DNA from: Bacteroides sp. ET71
GTDB lineage: Bacteria; Bacteroidota; Bacteroidia; Bacteroidales; Bacteroidaceae
DNA length: 41,319 bases
Direction of reading: 5' to 3'
Assembly (NCBI RefSeq): GCF_023336905.1
Contig: NZ_JAMBLS010000027.1
Coordinates: 1-41,319, forward strand
In this document: positions 16,479 through 25,023 of the stretch, in pieces
How the letters are laid out: every line of letters starts with the position of its first letter
Position numbering within the stretch: position 1 is the first letter of the stretch
Translations under genes and position numbers: made by a program
The notes under the pieces: model-generated
What the model saw: only the letters and a program-made list of their open reading frames with translations
What the model was told of the DNA's origin: nothing
Database searches by the model: none

Positions 16479-17573
16479 ATGGATAAAATTAAGCGAATTA
16501 TTTTGATGTCTGTTCCGATGTCTATTTGTAACTTTCGTTGTAGCTATTGTTATTTGACACATCGAAAGGAGTATTATCAGAATAAGCAACCTCAATATCG
16601 CTATTCTCCGGAACATGTAGCAAAAGCATTATCCAAAGAACGCTTAGGGGGAATTGCTTATATAAATATTTGTGCAGATGGTGAGACCCTTTTGACAAGA
16701 GATATTGATAAGTACACGTATGCATTGTTAAAGGAAGGGCATTATATAGAGTTCGTTACTAACTTGACAATAACTCCAGTCTTAAAAAGGATGTTGTCAT
16801 GGGATAAAGAATTGCTAAAGCATCTTAGTTTTAAATGTTCATTCCATTATTTGCAATTAAAGCAGAAGAACCTTTTAAACATATTTGCAGAAAATGTGCA
16901 TCGGATATGGGATGCTGGATCATCTGCTAATATTGAAATAACTCCTTCTGATGATTTGATACCTTATATAGATGAAGTGAAGGCCTTTTCTATGAAACAA
17001 TTTGGAGCATTGCCTCATTTGACTATTGCACGTAACGATAAAACAAAAAATATTGAATTCTTGACAAATTTGTCTATAGAAGATTACCATAAAATATGGT
17101 CGCAATTTGATTCAAGTTTTTGGTATTTTAAGAAAAGTATATTTGGTTGTCAAAGAAAAGAATTTTGTTATGCTGGAGATTGGGCTTTGCAAGTAGATTT
17201 ATCGAACGGTAATGCAGGTGAGTGTTATAGAAAAAGACATCCTTTCAATATATTCAAGAATATAGATAAACCTATTTCGTTTAAAGCTATTGGGCGTTGT
17301 CTGGAGCCGCATTGTTATAATGGACATGCTCTATTAAGTTTAGGGTGTATTCCACATTTGACTGATGTGAGATATGGTGATATTCGCAATCGTGTGCGGG
17401 CAGACGGTGGAGAATGGCTTCAACCTGAGGTCAAATCATTTTTTAATTCAACATTGGTAGAATCGAACGAAGAATATTCAGAAAGTAAAAAGAAAATAAT
17501 ATTGGCAGAAGATTGCCTATATGATGCGGTGGTAGGGAGTGCTAAGCGAATCTATCATTTAGTAAAAAAGTGA
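16479..17573 (+). CDS. radical SAM protein with C-terminal cysteine cluster
   Basis: A 364-residue protein with the radical SAM signature C17-x3-C21-x2-C24 in SICNFRCSYCYL, and a GET-like SAM-binding motif (residues 68-70, ADGET). The C-terminal third has further cysteines at 224, 230, 249, 274, 279 and 290, suggesting a SPASM- or twitch-like auxiliary iron-sulfur cluster. It sits between the pyruvyl transferase and GT2 genes with gaps of 7 and 3 bp, so it belongs to the capsule operon. Most SPASM enzymes modify peptides. Here a radical modification of a sugar or lipid-linked intermediate is possible, but this is inference. Confidence 0.88.
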   Translation: MDKIKRIILMSVPMSICNFRCSYCYLTHRKEYYQNKQPQYRYSPEHVAKALSKERLGGIAYINICADGETLLTRDIDKYTYALLKEGHYIEFVTNLTITPVLKRMLSWDKELLKHLSFKCSFHYLQLKQKNLLNIFAENVHRIWDAGSSANIEITPSDDLIPYIDEVKAFSMKQFGALPHLTIARNDKTKNIEFLTNLSIEDYHKIWSQFDSSFWYFKKSIFGCQRKEFCYAGDWALQVDLSNGNAGECYRKRHPFNIFKNIDKPISFKAIGRCLEPHCYNGHALLSLGCIPHLTDVRYGDIRNRVRADGGEWLQPEVKSFFNSTLVESNEEYSESKKKIILAEDCLYDAVVGSAKRIYHLVKK

Positions 17574-17576
17574 GAA

Positions 17577-18560
17577 ATGGAACAGGTGAAAGTTTCTATT
17601 ATCATTCCTATCTATAATGTTGCCTCTTATATTGTAGATTGTTTACAAAGTGTATTGCTTCAGACTTATCCAGCAATTGAAGTGATTTTAGTTAATGATG
17701 ACACGCCTGATGATTCGATGGAACAAGCTGCTATTTTGATTAATAAGTTGCAAGAACGCTATGAAGTTAAGGTATTAAGTCATGCACATAATCAAGGACT
17801 ATCAGCAGCTCGAAATACTGGTATAAAAGCAGCAACCTCAGAGTGGATTTATTTTTTGGATTCTGACGATGAAATAATTCCAGAATGTATAGAACTTTTG
17901 GTTGTACAGTTGGGAAAACATCCAGATGTAGATTTTGTAATAGGAGGTGTGAAAATAGTTGGCGCTGATTGGAATTATCCATTAACTTGTAGTTCTTATG
18001 TAAAAGGTAATGAAAATGTTTTGCGTGATTATGTCGCAAATAAATGGTATATGATGTCTGTAAACCATCTGTATAAAAAGGAATATTTGTTAGCTAATAA
18101 TCTCTTTTTTCAAGATGGTTTGTTGCATGAAGATGAACTTTTTTCTTTTAAGTTAGCAACAACAGCTCAATCTATATCGACTGTTTATGAGAATACATAT
18201 ATTTATAAAGTTCGCTCTACAGGTAGTATTATGTCTCAGCGTAAGTTGAGGAATTTTGAAGATATGTTATTTATAAATAGAGAGAAATATGCTTATATTT
18301 TAAAACAATACCAATCTAAGAATTATGTAATATCTTATACTTATGGCTTAGATTGTTTATATAGCTATACTCTCTCTCTTGTTGCAAATACTTTTGTTGG
18401 ACGAAACGATAAAATTCGCTTGTTGTCTGAATCTAGAAGAGCATTTGAACCGTTGTTGCCTTATAAAACCTATTGGCTTGGTTTGAAACATGAACTTTTG
18501 ATGTTGTTGTTTAAAATGCCTGTGCGATTAATACTATTATTGGTAAAATTGCGTGCATGA
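17577..18560 (+). CDS. family 2 glycosyltransferase
   Basis: A 327-residue GT-A enzyme with the N-terminal VSIIIPIYNVASYI strand, NDDTPDD (residues 40-46), GLSAARNTGI (74-83) and the metal-binding DSDD (95-98). The C-terminus has a hydrophobic/amphipathic end (LLMLLFKMPVRLILLLVKL) that may sit against the inner membrane. It probably adds one sugar to the undecaprenyl-linked repeat; donor and linkage are not predictable. It starts 3 bp after the radical SAM stop. Confidence 0.92.
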   Translation: MEQVKVSIIIPIYNVASYIVDCLQSVLLQTYPAIEVILVNDDTPDDSMEQAAILINKLQERYEVKVLSHAHNQGLSAARNTGIKAATSEWIYFLDSDDEIIPECIELLVVQLGKHPDVDFVIGGVKIVGADWNYPLTCSSYVKGNENVLRDYVANKWYMMSVNHLYKKEYLLANNLFFQDGLLHEDELFSFKLATTAQSISTVYENTYIYKVRSTGSIMSQRKLRNFEDMLFINREKYAYILKQYQSKNYVISYTYGLDCLYSYTLSLVANTFVGRNDKIRLLSESRRAFEPLLPYKTYWLGLKHELLMLLFKMPVRLILLLVKLRA

Positions 18561-18588
18561 TAATATTTGCTTAGGACATAGGGATGTT

Positions 18589-19548
18589 ATGAAAGAGGAT
18601 AGTGCTCCCAAAATTTCAGTTATAGTGCCAGTGTATAAGGCGGAAGCCTATTTGCATCGTTGCGTCGATACTTTGTTGGCACAGACTTTTCCTGATTTTG
18701 AGATTTTGTTGATAGATGATGGTAGTCCGGACAAATCGGGAGAGCTTTGTGATGAGTATGCTCGTAAAGATTGTCGTGTATGTGTATATCATAAGGAAAA
18801 TGGGGGGGTTAGTTCGGCGCGTCAATATGGTATAGATCATGCCCGAGGTGAGTATACTATTCATGCCGATCCAGACGATTGGGTGGAGTCTACAATGTTG
18901 GAGGAACTCTATAAAAGAGCTAAAGATGAAGATGCTGACATGGTAATTTGTGATTATTATGTGGATGAAAAAAGTGAGACAAAATATATTGTGCAGCAGC
19001 CATCTTCTTTAAATTATAAAATCGTTATGTGCGAGTTATTCCAGCAATTACATGGTAGTTGTTGTAATAAGTTGGTAAGAAGAGTTTGTTATGATCGGTA
19101 TAATGTAACTTTTCCTTTAGATTTTTCTTATTGTGAGGATCTTTTTGTGAATGTTTGTTTGCTATTAAATGATATAAAAGTAGCTTACTTGCCTAAAGCA
19201 TTTTATCATTATGACCAAATAGTGAATCCTTCTTCACTGGTTCATCGTTCGCCTATTTTTCTTTTGAACCATGAAAAATTGTTATATGAGAGATTGGTTT
19301 GTATGTTACCAAGTGATTTGTTTGCTAAAGTTTATCCATATTTGTTATGGCGTCAGGCAAGATGGGTTTTGATTTGTGGGAAACCTTATACTCATAATTT
19401 TACTGAAAAATTTAGAGACTTAAAGCCATGTTTATCGGAAATGAATATTCCATTTGCACATAAATTCTTTTTAAAAGTTGCATTTGAGTTCTTTCCTCCA
19501 GTAGTACATATCTTTAGTAAATTATGGAATTATACTCATCGTAGATGA
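18589..19548 (+). CDS. family 2 glycosyltransferase
   Basis: A GT-A enzyme of 319 residues with ISVIVPVYKAEAYLHRC at the N-terminus, DDGSPDKSGELCDEYA (43-58), GGVSSARQYGI (72-82) and a DPDD metal motif (94-97) in place of the common DSDD. An in-frame GTG at 18553, overlapping the previous gene, would add 12 residues with no family similarity, so the ATG at 18589, preceded by ATAGGGATG, is preferred. It is a second sugar-adding step in the same operon. A gap of 81 bp separates it from wzy. Confidence 0.92.
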   Translation: MKEDSAPKISVIVPVYKAEAYLHRCVDTLLAQTFPDFEILLIDDGSPDKSGELCDEYARKDCRVCVYHKENGGVSSARQYGIDHARGEYTIHADPDDWVESTMLEELYKRAKDEDADMVICDYYVDEKSETKYIVQQPSSLNYKIVMCELFQQLHGSCCNKLVRRVCYDRYNVTFPLDFSYCEDLFVNVCLLLNDIKVAYLPKAFYHYDQIVNPSSLVHRSPIFLLNHEKLLYERLVCMLPSDLFAKVYPYLLWRQARWVLICGKPYTHNFTEKFRDLKPCLSEMNIPFAHKFFLKVAFEFFPPVVHIFSKLWNYTHRR

Positions 19549-19629
19549 TATTGGCTGAATAAAATCTTTAGTGTGAACAGCTTTATTGATGAGTAAAATA
19601 GATTCTGTTTGTAGTTAAGTAAGTTTTAG

Positions 19630-20688
19630 ATGCTTCCATATTATTGTATATTTTTCTTGCTGTCTTCTTTATCTTGTTTTGATGTTATGCATGTAAAGAA
19701 GAAACAGAAGTTGTTTTTTTTATTCCTATTATGGGGCTTATTAGCTCTTTTTGCTGGCTTTAGGGCAAATAATCCTGATTGGGATGTTTATTATGATACT
19801 TTTGTGGGAATGTCTCTTAATCAAGAAGAAGGGTTTGGAGATGTTGGATTTAACTTATTGAGTAAGATAATTCTTGCTATTTTTAATAGCCCTATAGCCG
19901 TATTTTGGGGAGTAGCTTGTATATCTGTTGCTCTGAATCTTAATTCATTTCGTAAGTATTCTGCTTCGTTCTTAATATGTGTATTGTATTATTTTGTACA
20001 TTTGTATGTATTGAAGGATATGATACAAATTAGAGCAGGTCTGGCTAGTGCTATTTGTTTGTATGCAATTCGTTATTTGGAACTTAGAGAATATAAGAAA
20101 TACATTTTCATTACATGCCTTGCAATATCTATGCACTTTTCGGCAATAGTATGTTTGCTGATATTGCTATTTTATAGATATAGGTGTAATAGAATAGTAT
20201 TGAAGTATCTATTTATTTTATGTCTACTTATTGGATTGGTTTGCCCGTTAGGACAGTTCATTAAAATGTTCCTTTTTGGAATTGACGAACGTCTATCTGC
20301 ATATATTATGTATGGTGATAGTGGATTTGCTAGCGAGTTGGGGATATTTACAAATTTGAATACAGTAAAATCTATGGCGCTATTTTTAATAGCGTATTTT
20401 TTCTATAATAAATTAAATTCTTCGAATAGATATTTCGTTTATATATTTTACATATATGCATTAGGCGTTTATTGGCTAATGATTTTTAATGATTTTGCGA
20501 TTATAGGCGCTCGTATGTCTAATATTCTACTTAGTGTTGAGCCTATTTTGATTTCTTATTTGTTAAGTCTATTTGCAGATAAATCAAGATGGATAATCTT
20601 ATTGGTAATAATTTGTGTAACATATTTAATGTTAGTGTTAAATATGGCACCCAATAAAATAGTTCCATATCAATTCTATTTTTCATGA
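19630..20688 (+). CDS. wzy: EpsG-family polysaccharide polymerase (Wzy)
   Basis: A 352-residue membrane protein with about ten hydrophobic segments. It carries the EpsG-family hallmark near the N-terminus, FRANNPDWDVYYDTF, and a later DMIQIRAGLASAICLYAIRY segment typical of this group. EpsG-type proteins polymerise repeat units on the periplasmic side in Wzx/Wzy pathways, using the glycan delivered by the flippase. Its stop overlaps the next start (ATGA at 20685-20688), indicating translational coupling to the GT4 gene. Confidence 0.87.
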   Translation: MLPYYCIFFLLSSLSCFDVMHVKKKQKLFFLFLLWGLLALFAGFRANNPDWDVYYDTFVGMSLNQEEGFGDVGFNLLSKIILAIFNSPIAVFWGVACISVALNLNSFRKYSASFLICVLYYFVHLYVLKDMIQIRAGLASAICLYAIRYLELREYKKYIFITCLAISMHFSAIVCLLILLFYRYRCNRIVLKYLFILCLLIGLVCPLGQFIKMFLFGIDERLSAYIMYGDSGFASELGIFTNLNTVKSMALFLIAYFFYNKLNSSNRYFVYIFYIYALGVYWLMIFNDFAIIGARMSNILLSVEPILISYLLSLFADKSRWIILLVIICVTYLMLVLNMAPNKIVPYQFYFS

Positions 20689-21740
20689 GAATAGCATATA
20701 TTGTACCTTCTTTGCAAAATCAGGGTCCTATTGTTGTTGTTAGGAACCTAGTCTCTTTTTTGGTGGAATGGGGGCATGATGTTGATGTTTTTTATTTCGA
20801 TAATTTGTCATCAATGAATTTTAAATGTCCGACAAAGTGTATCAAAATGGGCGAAAAGATCGATTTTAATTCTTATGATATCATCCATAGCCATTGTATG
20901 CGTCCTGATATGTATGTTGCAAAATGGAGAAGATATATTACTAAAGCGCGAATTATTTCTACTCTTCATCAAGATACCTATCGTACATTTTGTTACCAAT
21001 ATAATCCACTGTTTTCTTATCTGTTCACAAGATATTGGTGTCATATTCAATCAAAGTTTGATGGGGTAATAAGTATCTCTAAGCAGTTAGAAAATACATA
21101 TAAAAGTCGTATTAAATCTTCACTGACTACCATTTATAACGGATGTTCAATTGCTTTTGACGATAATGCAGATAAAGATATTATTTGTAGCATACAAAAG
21201 TTGAAAGCTAAATATAAAATTTTAGGCACATATTCTTATGTAACTCGTCGTAAAGGATTGAATCAGGTGGTTCATGCACTTAAGATGTTAAAAGATTATG
21301 CTTTTATAATAATAGGAGAAGGTCCAGATATTGAACCTTTAAAACAAATGGTTCAAGATTTAGAGGTCAGTGAACGAGTCCTTTTTTTCCCATATCAGAA
21401 GAATCCGTGTAACTATTTGCCTTATTTTGATGTTTATGTGATGCCTTCTTATTCCGAAGGCTTCGGGTTGGCTATGGTAGAGGGAGCATTAGCTCATAAA
21501 TCTATAGTTTGCTCAGATATTCCTTCTTTTCATGAGATCTTTTCTAATGATGAGGTTCGTTTTTTTGAGTTAGATAATATTTGTTCTTTGAAAGAAGCTA
21601 TTCTTTTAGCTTTTGAGAATAGAGAAGAAAATGGAAAACTTGCTTATTTGAGAGCTAAAGAAAATTTCACTGTAGAGAAAATGGTTCATAATTATTTATG
21701 TTACTATGATGTCATGTTGAATGGTCAAGTTGACAAGTAA
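20685..21740 (+). CDS. family 4 glycosyltransferase
   Basis: A 351-residue GT-B enzyme. The N-terminal domain opens with MRIAYIVPSLQNQGP and contains DIIHSHCMRPD. The C-terminal donor domain has a GTYSYVTRRKGLNQVVHALK stretch, GEGPDIEPL, and the retaining EX7E motif E258...E266 in YSEGFGLAMVEG. It is expected to transfer a sugar with retention of configuration on the cytoplasmic side. It is coupled to wzy by a 4-bp overlap. Confidence 0.93.
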   Translation: MRIAYIVPSLQNQGPIVVVRNLVSFLVEWGHDVDVFYFDNLSSMNFKCPTKCIKMGEKIDFNSYDIIHSHCMRPDMYVAKWRRYITKARIISTLHQDTYRTFCYQYNPLFSYLFTRYWCHIQSKFDGVISISKQLENTYKSRIKSSLTTIYNGCSIAFDDNADKDIICSIQKLKAKYKILGTYSYVTRRKGLNQVVHALKMLKDYAFIIIGEGPDIEPLKQMVQDLEVSERVLFFPYQKNPCNYLPYFDVYVMPSYSEGFGLAMVEGALAHKSIVCSDIPSFHEIFSNDEVRFFELDNICSLKEAILLAFENREENGKLAYLRAKENFTVEKMVHNYLCYYDVMLNGQVDK

Positions 21741-21792
21741 TAGTATCATAGTTCGTTTATGAAAAAATTGCGTTATAAGATAATTTTCAGTT

Positions 21793-22605
21793 ATGGTAAC
21801 AGCATCAATAGTCGCATATCATACGCCAATAGATGAACTTTCGCATTTGTTGGATTGCGTAGTTCAATCTTGTATAGATACTCTTTATTTGATAGATAAT
21901 TCATCTAATGATAGTTTGCGTGGGTTAGTAGGTAAGTACTCTAAAGCAATCTATATTTATAGTGATAACCTTGGTTATGGCCATGGACACAACATTGGGA
22001 TTCAAAAGTCTATAGAACAAGGCGCAGAATATCATGTTGTTATTAACCCCGATGTGTATTGGGATGGGGAAGTGATAGTAGAACTTGCTTCTTTTATGAA
22101 CAAGCATTTGGAATGTGGTTTGGTGATGCCTAAAGTGCTGTATCCAGACGGTGAGATTCAATATTTATGTAAACTATTGCCGACTCCTATGGATTTGTTT
22201 GGAAGGCGTTTCCTACCATTTCGCAGTATTCAGGAGAAAAGGGATGCTAAATATGAGTTGCATTTTACAGGATATGATAAGATAATGGAAGTGCCCTCTC
22301 TTTCTGGATGTTTCATGTTTATGCGAGTAGATGTATTAAAGCAAACGGGTGGATTTGATGAGCGCTATTTTATGTATGCAGAGGATATGGATTTATGCCG
22401 CCGAATAGGAGCTGTTTCTAAAACAATGTATTATCCGAGAGTTTCTATTTATCATGCATATACAAAGGGGTCGTATAAGAGCAAGAAACTTTTAAAATAT
22501 CATGTCTGTTCTATAGTCAAATATTTCAATAAATGGGGTTGGTTTTTTGATAAGAAACGTAAGGAAATTAATCAAGAGTGTTTAAATCGTTTGAGAAGTT
22601 GTTAA
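21793..22605 (+). CDS. WbbL/rhamnosyltransferase-like family 2 glycosyltransferase
   Basis: A 270-residue GT2 of the WbbL-like subgroup: NSSND (36-40), DNLGYGHGHNIGI (58-70), the NPD metal motif (85-87), SGCFMFMR (171-178) and GGFDERYFMYAEDMDLCRR. Characterised members often transfer rhamnose from dTDP-L-rhamnose, which fits rfbA and rfbB upstream, though rfbC and rfbD are outside the window. It is the last gene of the AT-rich cassette. Confidence 0.9.
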   Translation: MVTASIVAYHTPIDELSHLLDCVVQSCIDTLYLIDNSSNDSLRGLVGKYSKAIYIYSDNLGYGHGHNIGIQKSIEQGAEYHVVINPDVYWDGEVIVELASFMNKHLECGLVMPKVLYPDGEIQYLCKLLPTPMDLFGRRFLPFRSIQEKRDAKYELHFTGYDKIMEVPSLSGCFMFMRVDVLKQTGGFDERYFMYAEDMDLCRRIGAVSKTMYYPRVSIYHAYTKGSYKSKKLLKYHVCSIVKYFNKWGWFFDKKRKEINQECLNRLRSC

Positions 22606-22690
22606 ATGATTATGGCCTTGTTGTTTTGTGAGTCTGTGGAACAGTTTGAAAGAAGTTGCTTCGATTTTCATTAAAAGTCTCTTTCTCGAG

Positions 22691-22723
22691 TTTGGCGAAA
22701 TGAAAGAAAGTATGTTATCTTTG
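22691..22723 (+). promoter_or_regulatory. promoter of the intact Rpn gene
   Basis: TTTG (22691-22694), a 21-bp spacer and TATCTTTG (22716-22723) form a full Bacteroides promoter inside the 5' end of the longest open frame. It therefore argues that translation starts downstream, at 22751, and that this gene is expressed independently of the capsule operon. Confidence 0.75.
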
Positions 22724-22750
22724 CAGCTAGATAATCGAATAAAAAAACAG

Positions 22751-23638
22751 ATGGCAAGCTATATACGATTTGACTGGGCTATGAAGCGGCTGTTGCGCAA
22801 TAAGGCAAATTATGCCGTGTTGGAAGGCTTGTTGACAACGCTGCTCAAAGAGAAGGTGACTATTTGTAAGTTGCTGGAAAGTGAGAGTAATCAAGAAGAT
22901 GAGTATGATAAGTATAATCGGGTGGATATGTTGGCAGAAAACTCCAAAGGAGAGTTGGTGCTGATAGAGGTTCAGAATAATAATGAATATGCTTATTTTC
23001 AACGTATGCTTTTCGGTACGTCTAAACTGGTGACTGAATACATTAATCGTGGAGAAGGTTACGAGCAAGTCCGCAAAGTATATAGCGTAAATATCATTTA
23101 TTTCTCGCTGGGGCATGGGAAGGATTTCGTGTATCATGGTAAAACGGAGTTTCGTGGCATCCATGAGGGGGATTTGTTGGAACTGTCTCCTTTCCAGCGT
23201 CAGACTTTCAAGGTGGATGAGGTAAGCCAGCTCTATCCGGAGTATTATATCTTGAAAGTAAATGATTTCAACCGGGTTGCCAAGAGTCCGTTGGAGGAAT
23301 GGATTTATTATTTGAATACCGGAGAGGTGCCGGACAATGCGACAGCCCCAGGACTTGAAACGGTGAAGAAGCAATTGCAATTGGACCGCATGAGCAAGGA
23401 TGACTTGAAAGCGTATTACCGACATCTGGACAATATTGTGATTTTGCGGGATAATATTTACACGGAACGTGCTGAAGGCCGCGCCGAGGGTCGTGCTGAG
23501 GGTCGTGCCGAGGGGCATGCTGAAGGCTTGGTAGAAGGCGTTCAAAAGACTGCCCGCAAGTTGAAGGAAATGGGGATGGACGTGACGTTTATAGAGCAGG
23601 CAACGGGGCTTACTGCGGAAGAGATTGCTGTGCTTTAA
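22751..23638 (+). CDS. Rpn-family PD-(D/E)XK nuclease (putative transposase-like)
   Basis: A protein of 295 residues of the recombination-promoting-nuclease / PD-(D/E)XK transposase-like family. The core motif reads D59...E73-V-Q75 (RVDMLAENSKGELVLIEVQ), with Gln in the usual Lys place, as is common here. The ATG at 22751 begins MASYIRFDWAMKRLL as in homologues; an in-frame start at 22628 lies upstream of the gene's own promoter. Near the C-terminus sit AEGR/AEGH tandem tetrapeptides, then ARKLKEMGMDVTFIEQATGLTAEEI. E. coli Rpn relatives cut DNA and have been linked to recombination and phage defence; the role here is inferred. Confidence 0.85.
   Translation: MASYIRFDWAMKRLLRNKANYAVLEGLLTTLLKEKVTICKLLESESNQEDEYDKYNRVDMLAENSKGELVLIEVQNNNEYAYFQRMLFGTSKLVTEYINRGEGYEQVRKVYSVNIIYFSLGHGKDFVYHGKTEFRGIHEGDLLELSPFQRQTFKVDEVSQLYPEYYILKVNDFNRVAKSPLEEWIYYLNTGEVPDNATAPGLETVKKQLQLDRMSKDDLKAYYRHLDNIVILRDNIYTERAEGRAEGRAEGRAEGHAEGLVEGVQKTARKLKEMGMDVTFIEQATGLTAEEIAVL
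23471..23539 (+). repeat. 12-bp tandem repeat inside the Rpn gene (AEGR motif)
   Basis: Five in-frame 12-bp units (23471-23530) encode Ala-Glu-Gly-(Arg/Arg/Arg/His/Leu), followed by a partial unit encoding Val-Glu-Gly. The units differ at synonymous positions (GCTGAAGGCCGC, GCCGAGGGTCGT, GCTGAGGGTCGT). Copy change keeps the frame, so it could vary linker length without destroying the protein. Confidence 0.85.
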
Positions 23639-23674
23639 GTTTATCGACTTGGATTATTTTAAATCAATAAAACA

Positions 23675-23842
23675 TTAAGTATGTATGCAAAATTAAATGA
23701 TACTTTATCGGTAGGAGGTGCCGCATCCTTGCGGCACACCATCATATGGTTGCTGAACGCTTGTAGTGTGGCGCGCATAGTGAATGTGCCGCAGGATGCG
23801 GCACCTCCTATGACTGCCCATTCATGTATAAACTAAATGTCA
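23675..23842 (+). repeat. dispersed intergenic repeat, family A copy 2
   Basis: Near-identical to the 9558 copy and in the same orientation, with the stem TAGGAGGTGCCGCATCC (from 23712) / GGATGCGGCACCTCCTA (to 23810). Its right end (ATAAACTAAAT then CAACATCTACTTA) runs into the wzz start region, matching sequence beside other repeat copies. It marks the boundary between the Rpn gene and wzz. Confidence 0.85.
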
Positions 23843-23854
23843 ACATCTACTTAT

Positions 23855-24955
23855 ATGGATCAATATCAACAGACAGAAGAACAAGAAATCGACCTGCTGG
23901 AACTTGCGCAGAAGCTATGGCGCAGGCGTAAGACCTTCTACAAGGTGTGCGGCATTGCCGTAGTGGTAGCCTTAGTCATTGCCTACAGCATCCCGAAGGA
24001 GTACACGGTGACGGTGACGCTTTCGCCGGAGTCGGGTGAGAGTGGCAGCGGCAGCCTGGGAGGAATCGCTTCGATGATGGGCATGAATCTGGGCGGTGGC
24101 AATGATGCCGATGCACTGAATATCACGCTTTTCCCCGACATACTTTCGTCCAACCCATTTGCTTTGGAGCTGTATGAGATGCCCGTGACGGTGGAGGATG
24201 AGGAGGAGCTCAAGCAGATGCCTCTGAATGAGTATATCGTGTCGCAGCAGAGTCCGTGGTGGAGCTGGATCATGAGTCTGCCGGGCAAGGCCATTGGGGG
24301 GATTCTTTCGCTGTTCAAGGACGAGGAGGAAGCGGGAGAACGCGTGCTTGACCCGTTCCGGCTGACGCGTGGAGAGAGCTTGAAGCTGGGTGCTATCAAG
24401 TCGTCCATGACTGCCAACGTGGACAAGAAGACGGGCGTGACGACCATTACGGTGACGTTGCAGGACCCGGTGGTGGCAGCTACGGTGGCCGACAGTGTGG
24501 TGCGCAAGCTACAGGATTACGTGACGGACTACCGTACGCGCAAGGCTATTGATGACAGCAAGTACTGGGAGAAGTTGTACCAAGACCGTCAAGCGGAATA
24601 CTATGCGGCCCAGCAGGCGTATGCGTCGTATGTGGACGAGAACAAGAGCCTCTACACCCGCAGGTCGCAGGTGGAGGGCGAACGGCTCCAGAATGACATG
24701 AACCTGGCTTATCAGGTGTACAGCCAGACGGCCCAGCAGTTGCAGTTGGTGCGCGGCAAGATCCAGGAGGCGAAGCCCGTGTTTGCGGTGGTGAATCCGG
24801 CTACGGTGCCTATCACTCCCTCGGCTCCGCGTAAGCTGATGATACTGGTGGGTATCGTTTTCCTGGCTTTCTGTGGAACGGCGGGCTGGATTCTCTTCGG
24901 AGAGGATGCCTGGAGAAAGATGCGGGAAGCGACATTCAATCAGCCTCGGAATTGA
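23855..24955 (+). CDS. wzz: Wzz-type chain-length determinant / polysaccharide co-polymerase
   Basis: An inner-membrane co-polymerase of 366 residues. TM1 is near residues 35-50 (VCGIAVVVALVIAYSI), a long periplasmic, partly coiled region follows, and TM2 near the C-terminus (LMILVGIVFLAFCGTAG) is preceded by the Pro-rich ATVPITPSAPRK motif. It lacks the C-terminal Walker kinase domain of Wzc-type proteins. It controls capsule chain length with Wzy and Wza. The ATG at 23855 is preferred because the one at 23837 lies in repeat-derived sequence, but 23837 is possible. GC content is clearly higher than in the glycan cassette. Confidence 0.9.
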   Translation: MDQYQQTEEQEIDLLELAQKLWRRRKTFYKVCGIAVVVALVIAYSIPKEYTVTVTLSPESGESGSGSLGGIASMMGMNLGGGNDADALNITLFPDILSSNPFALELYEMPVTVEDEEELKQMPLNEYIVSQQSPWWSWIMSLPGKAIGGILSLFKDEEEAGERVLDPFRLTRGESLKLGAIKSSMTANVDKKTGVTTITVTLQDPVVAATVADSVVRKLQDYVTDYRTRKAIDDSKYWEKLYQDRQAEYYAAQQAYASYVDENKSLYTRRSQVEGERLQNDMNLAYQVYSQTAQQLQLVRGKIQEAKPVFAVVNPATVPITPSAPRKLMILVGIVFLAFCGTAGWILFGEDAWRKMREATFNQPRN

Positions 24956-25023
24956 TGCCTATGGAGTGAGGGCGGAGGAGGCCCAACTAATATAAAACGA
25001 AACAAAGTAAGTAATCATTCCTA

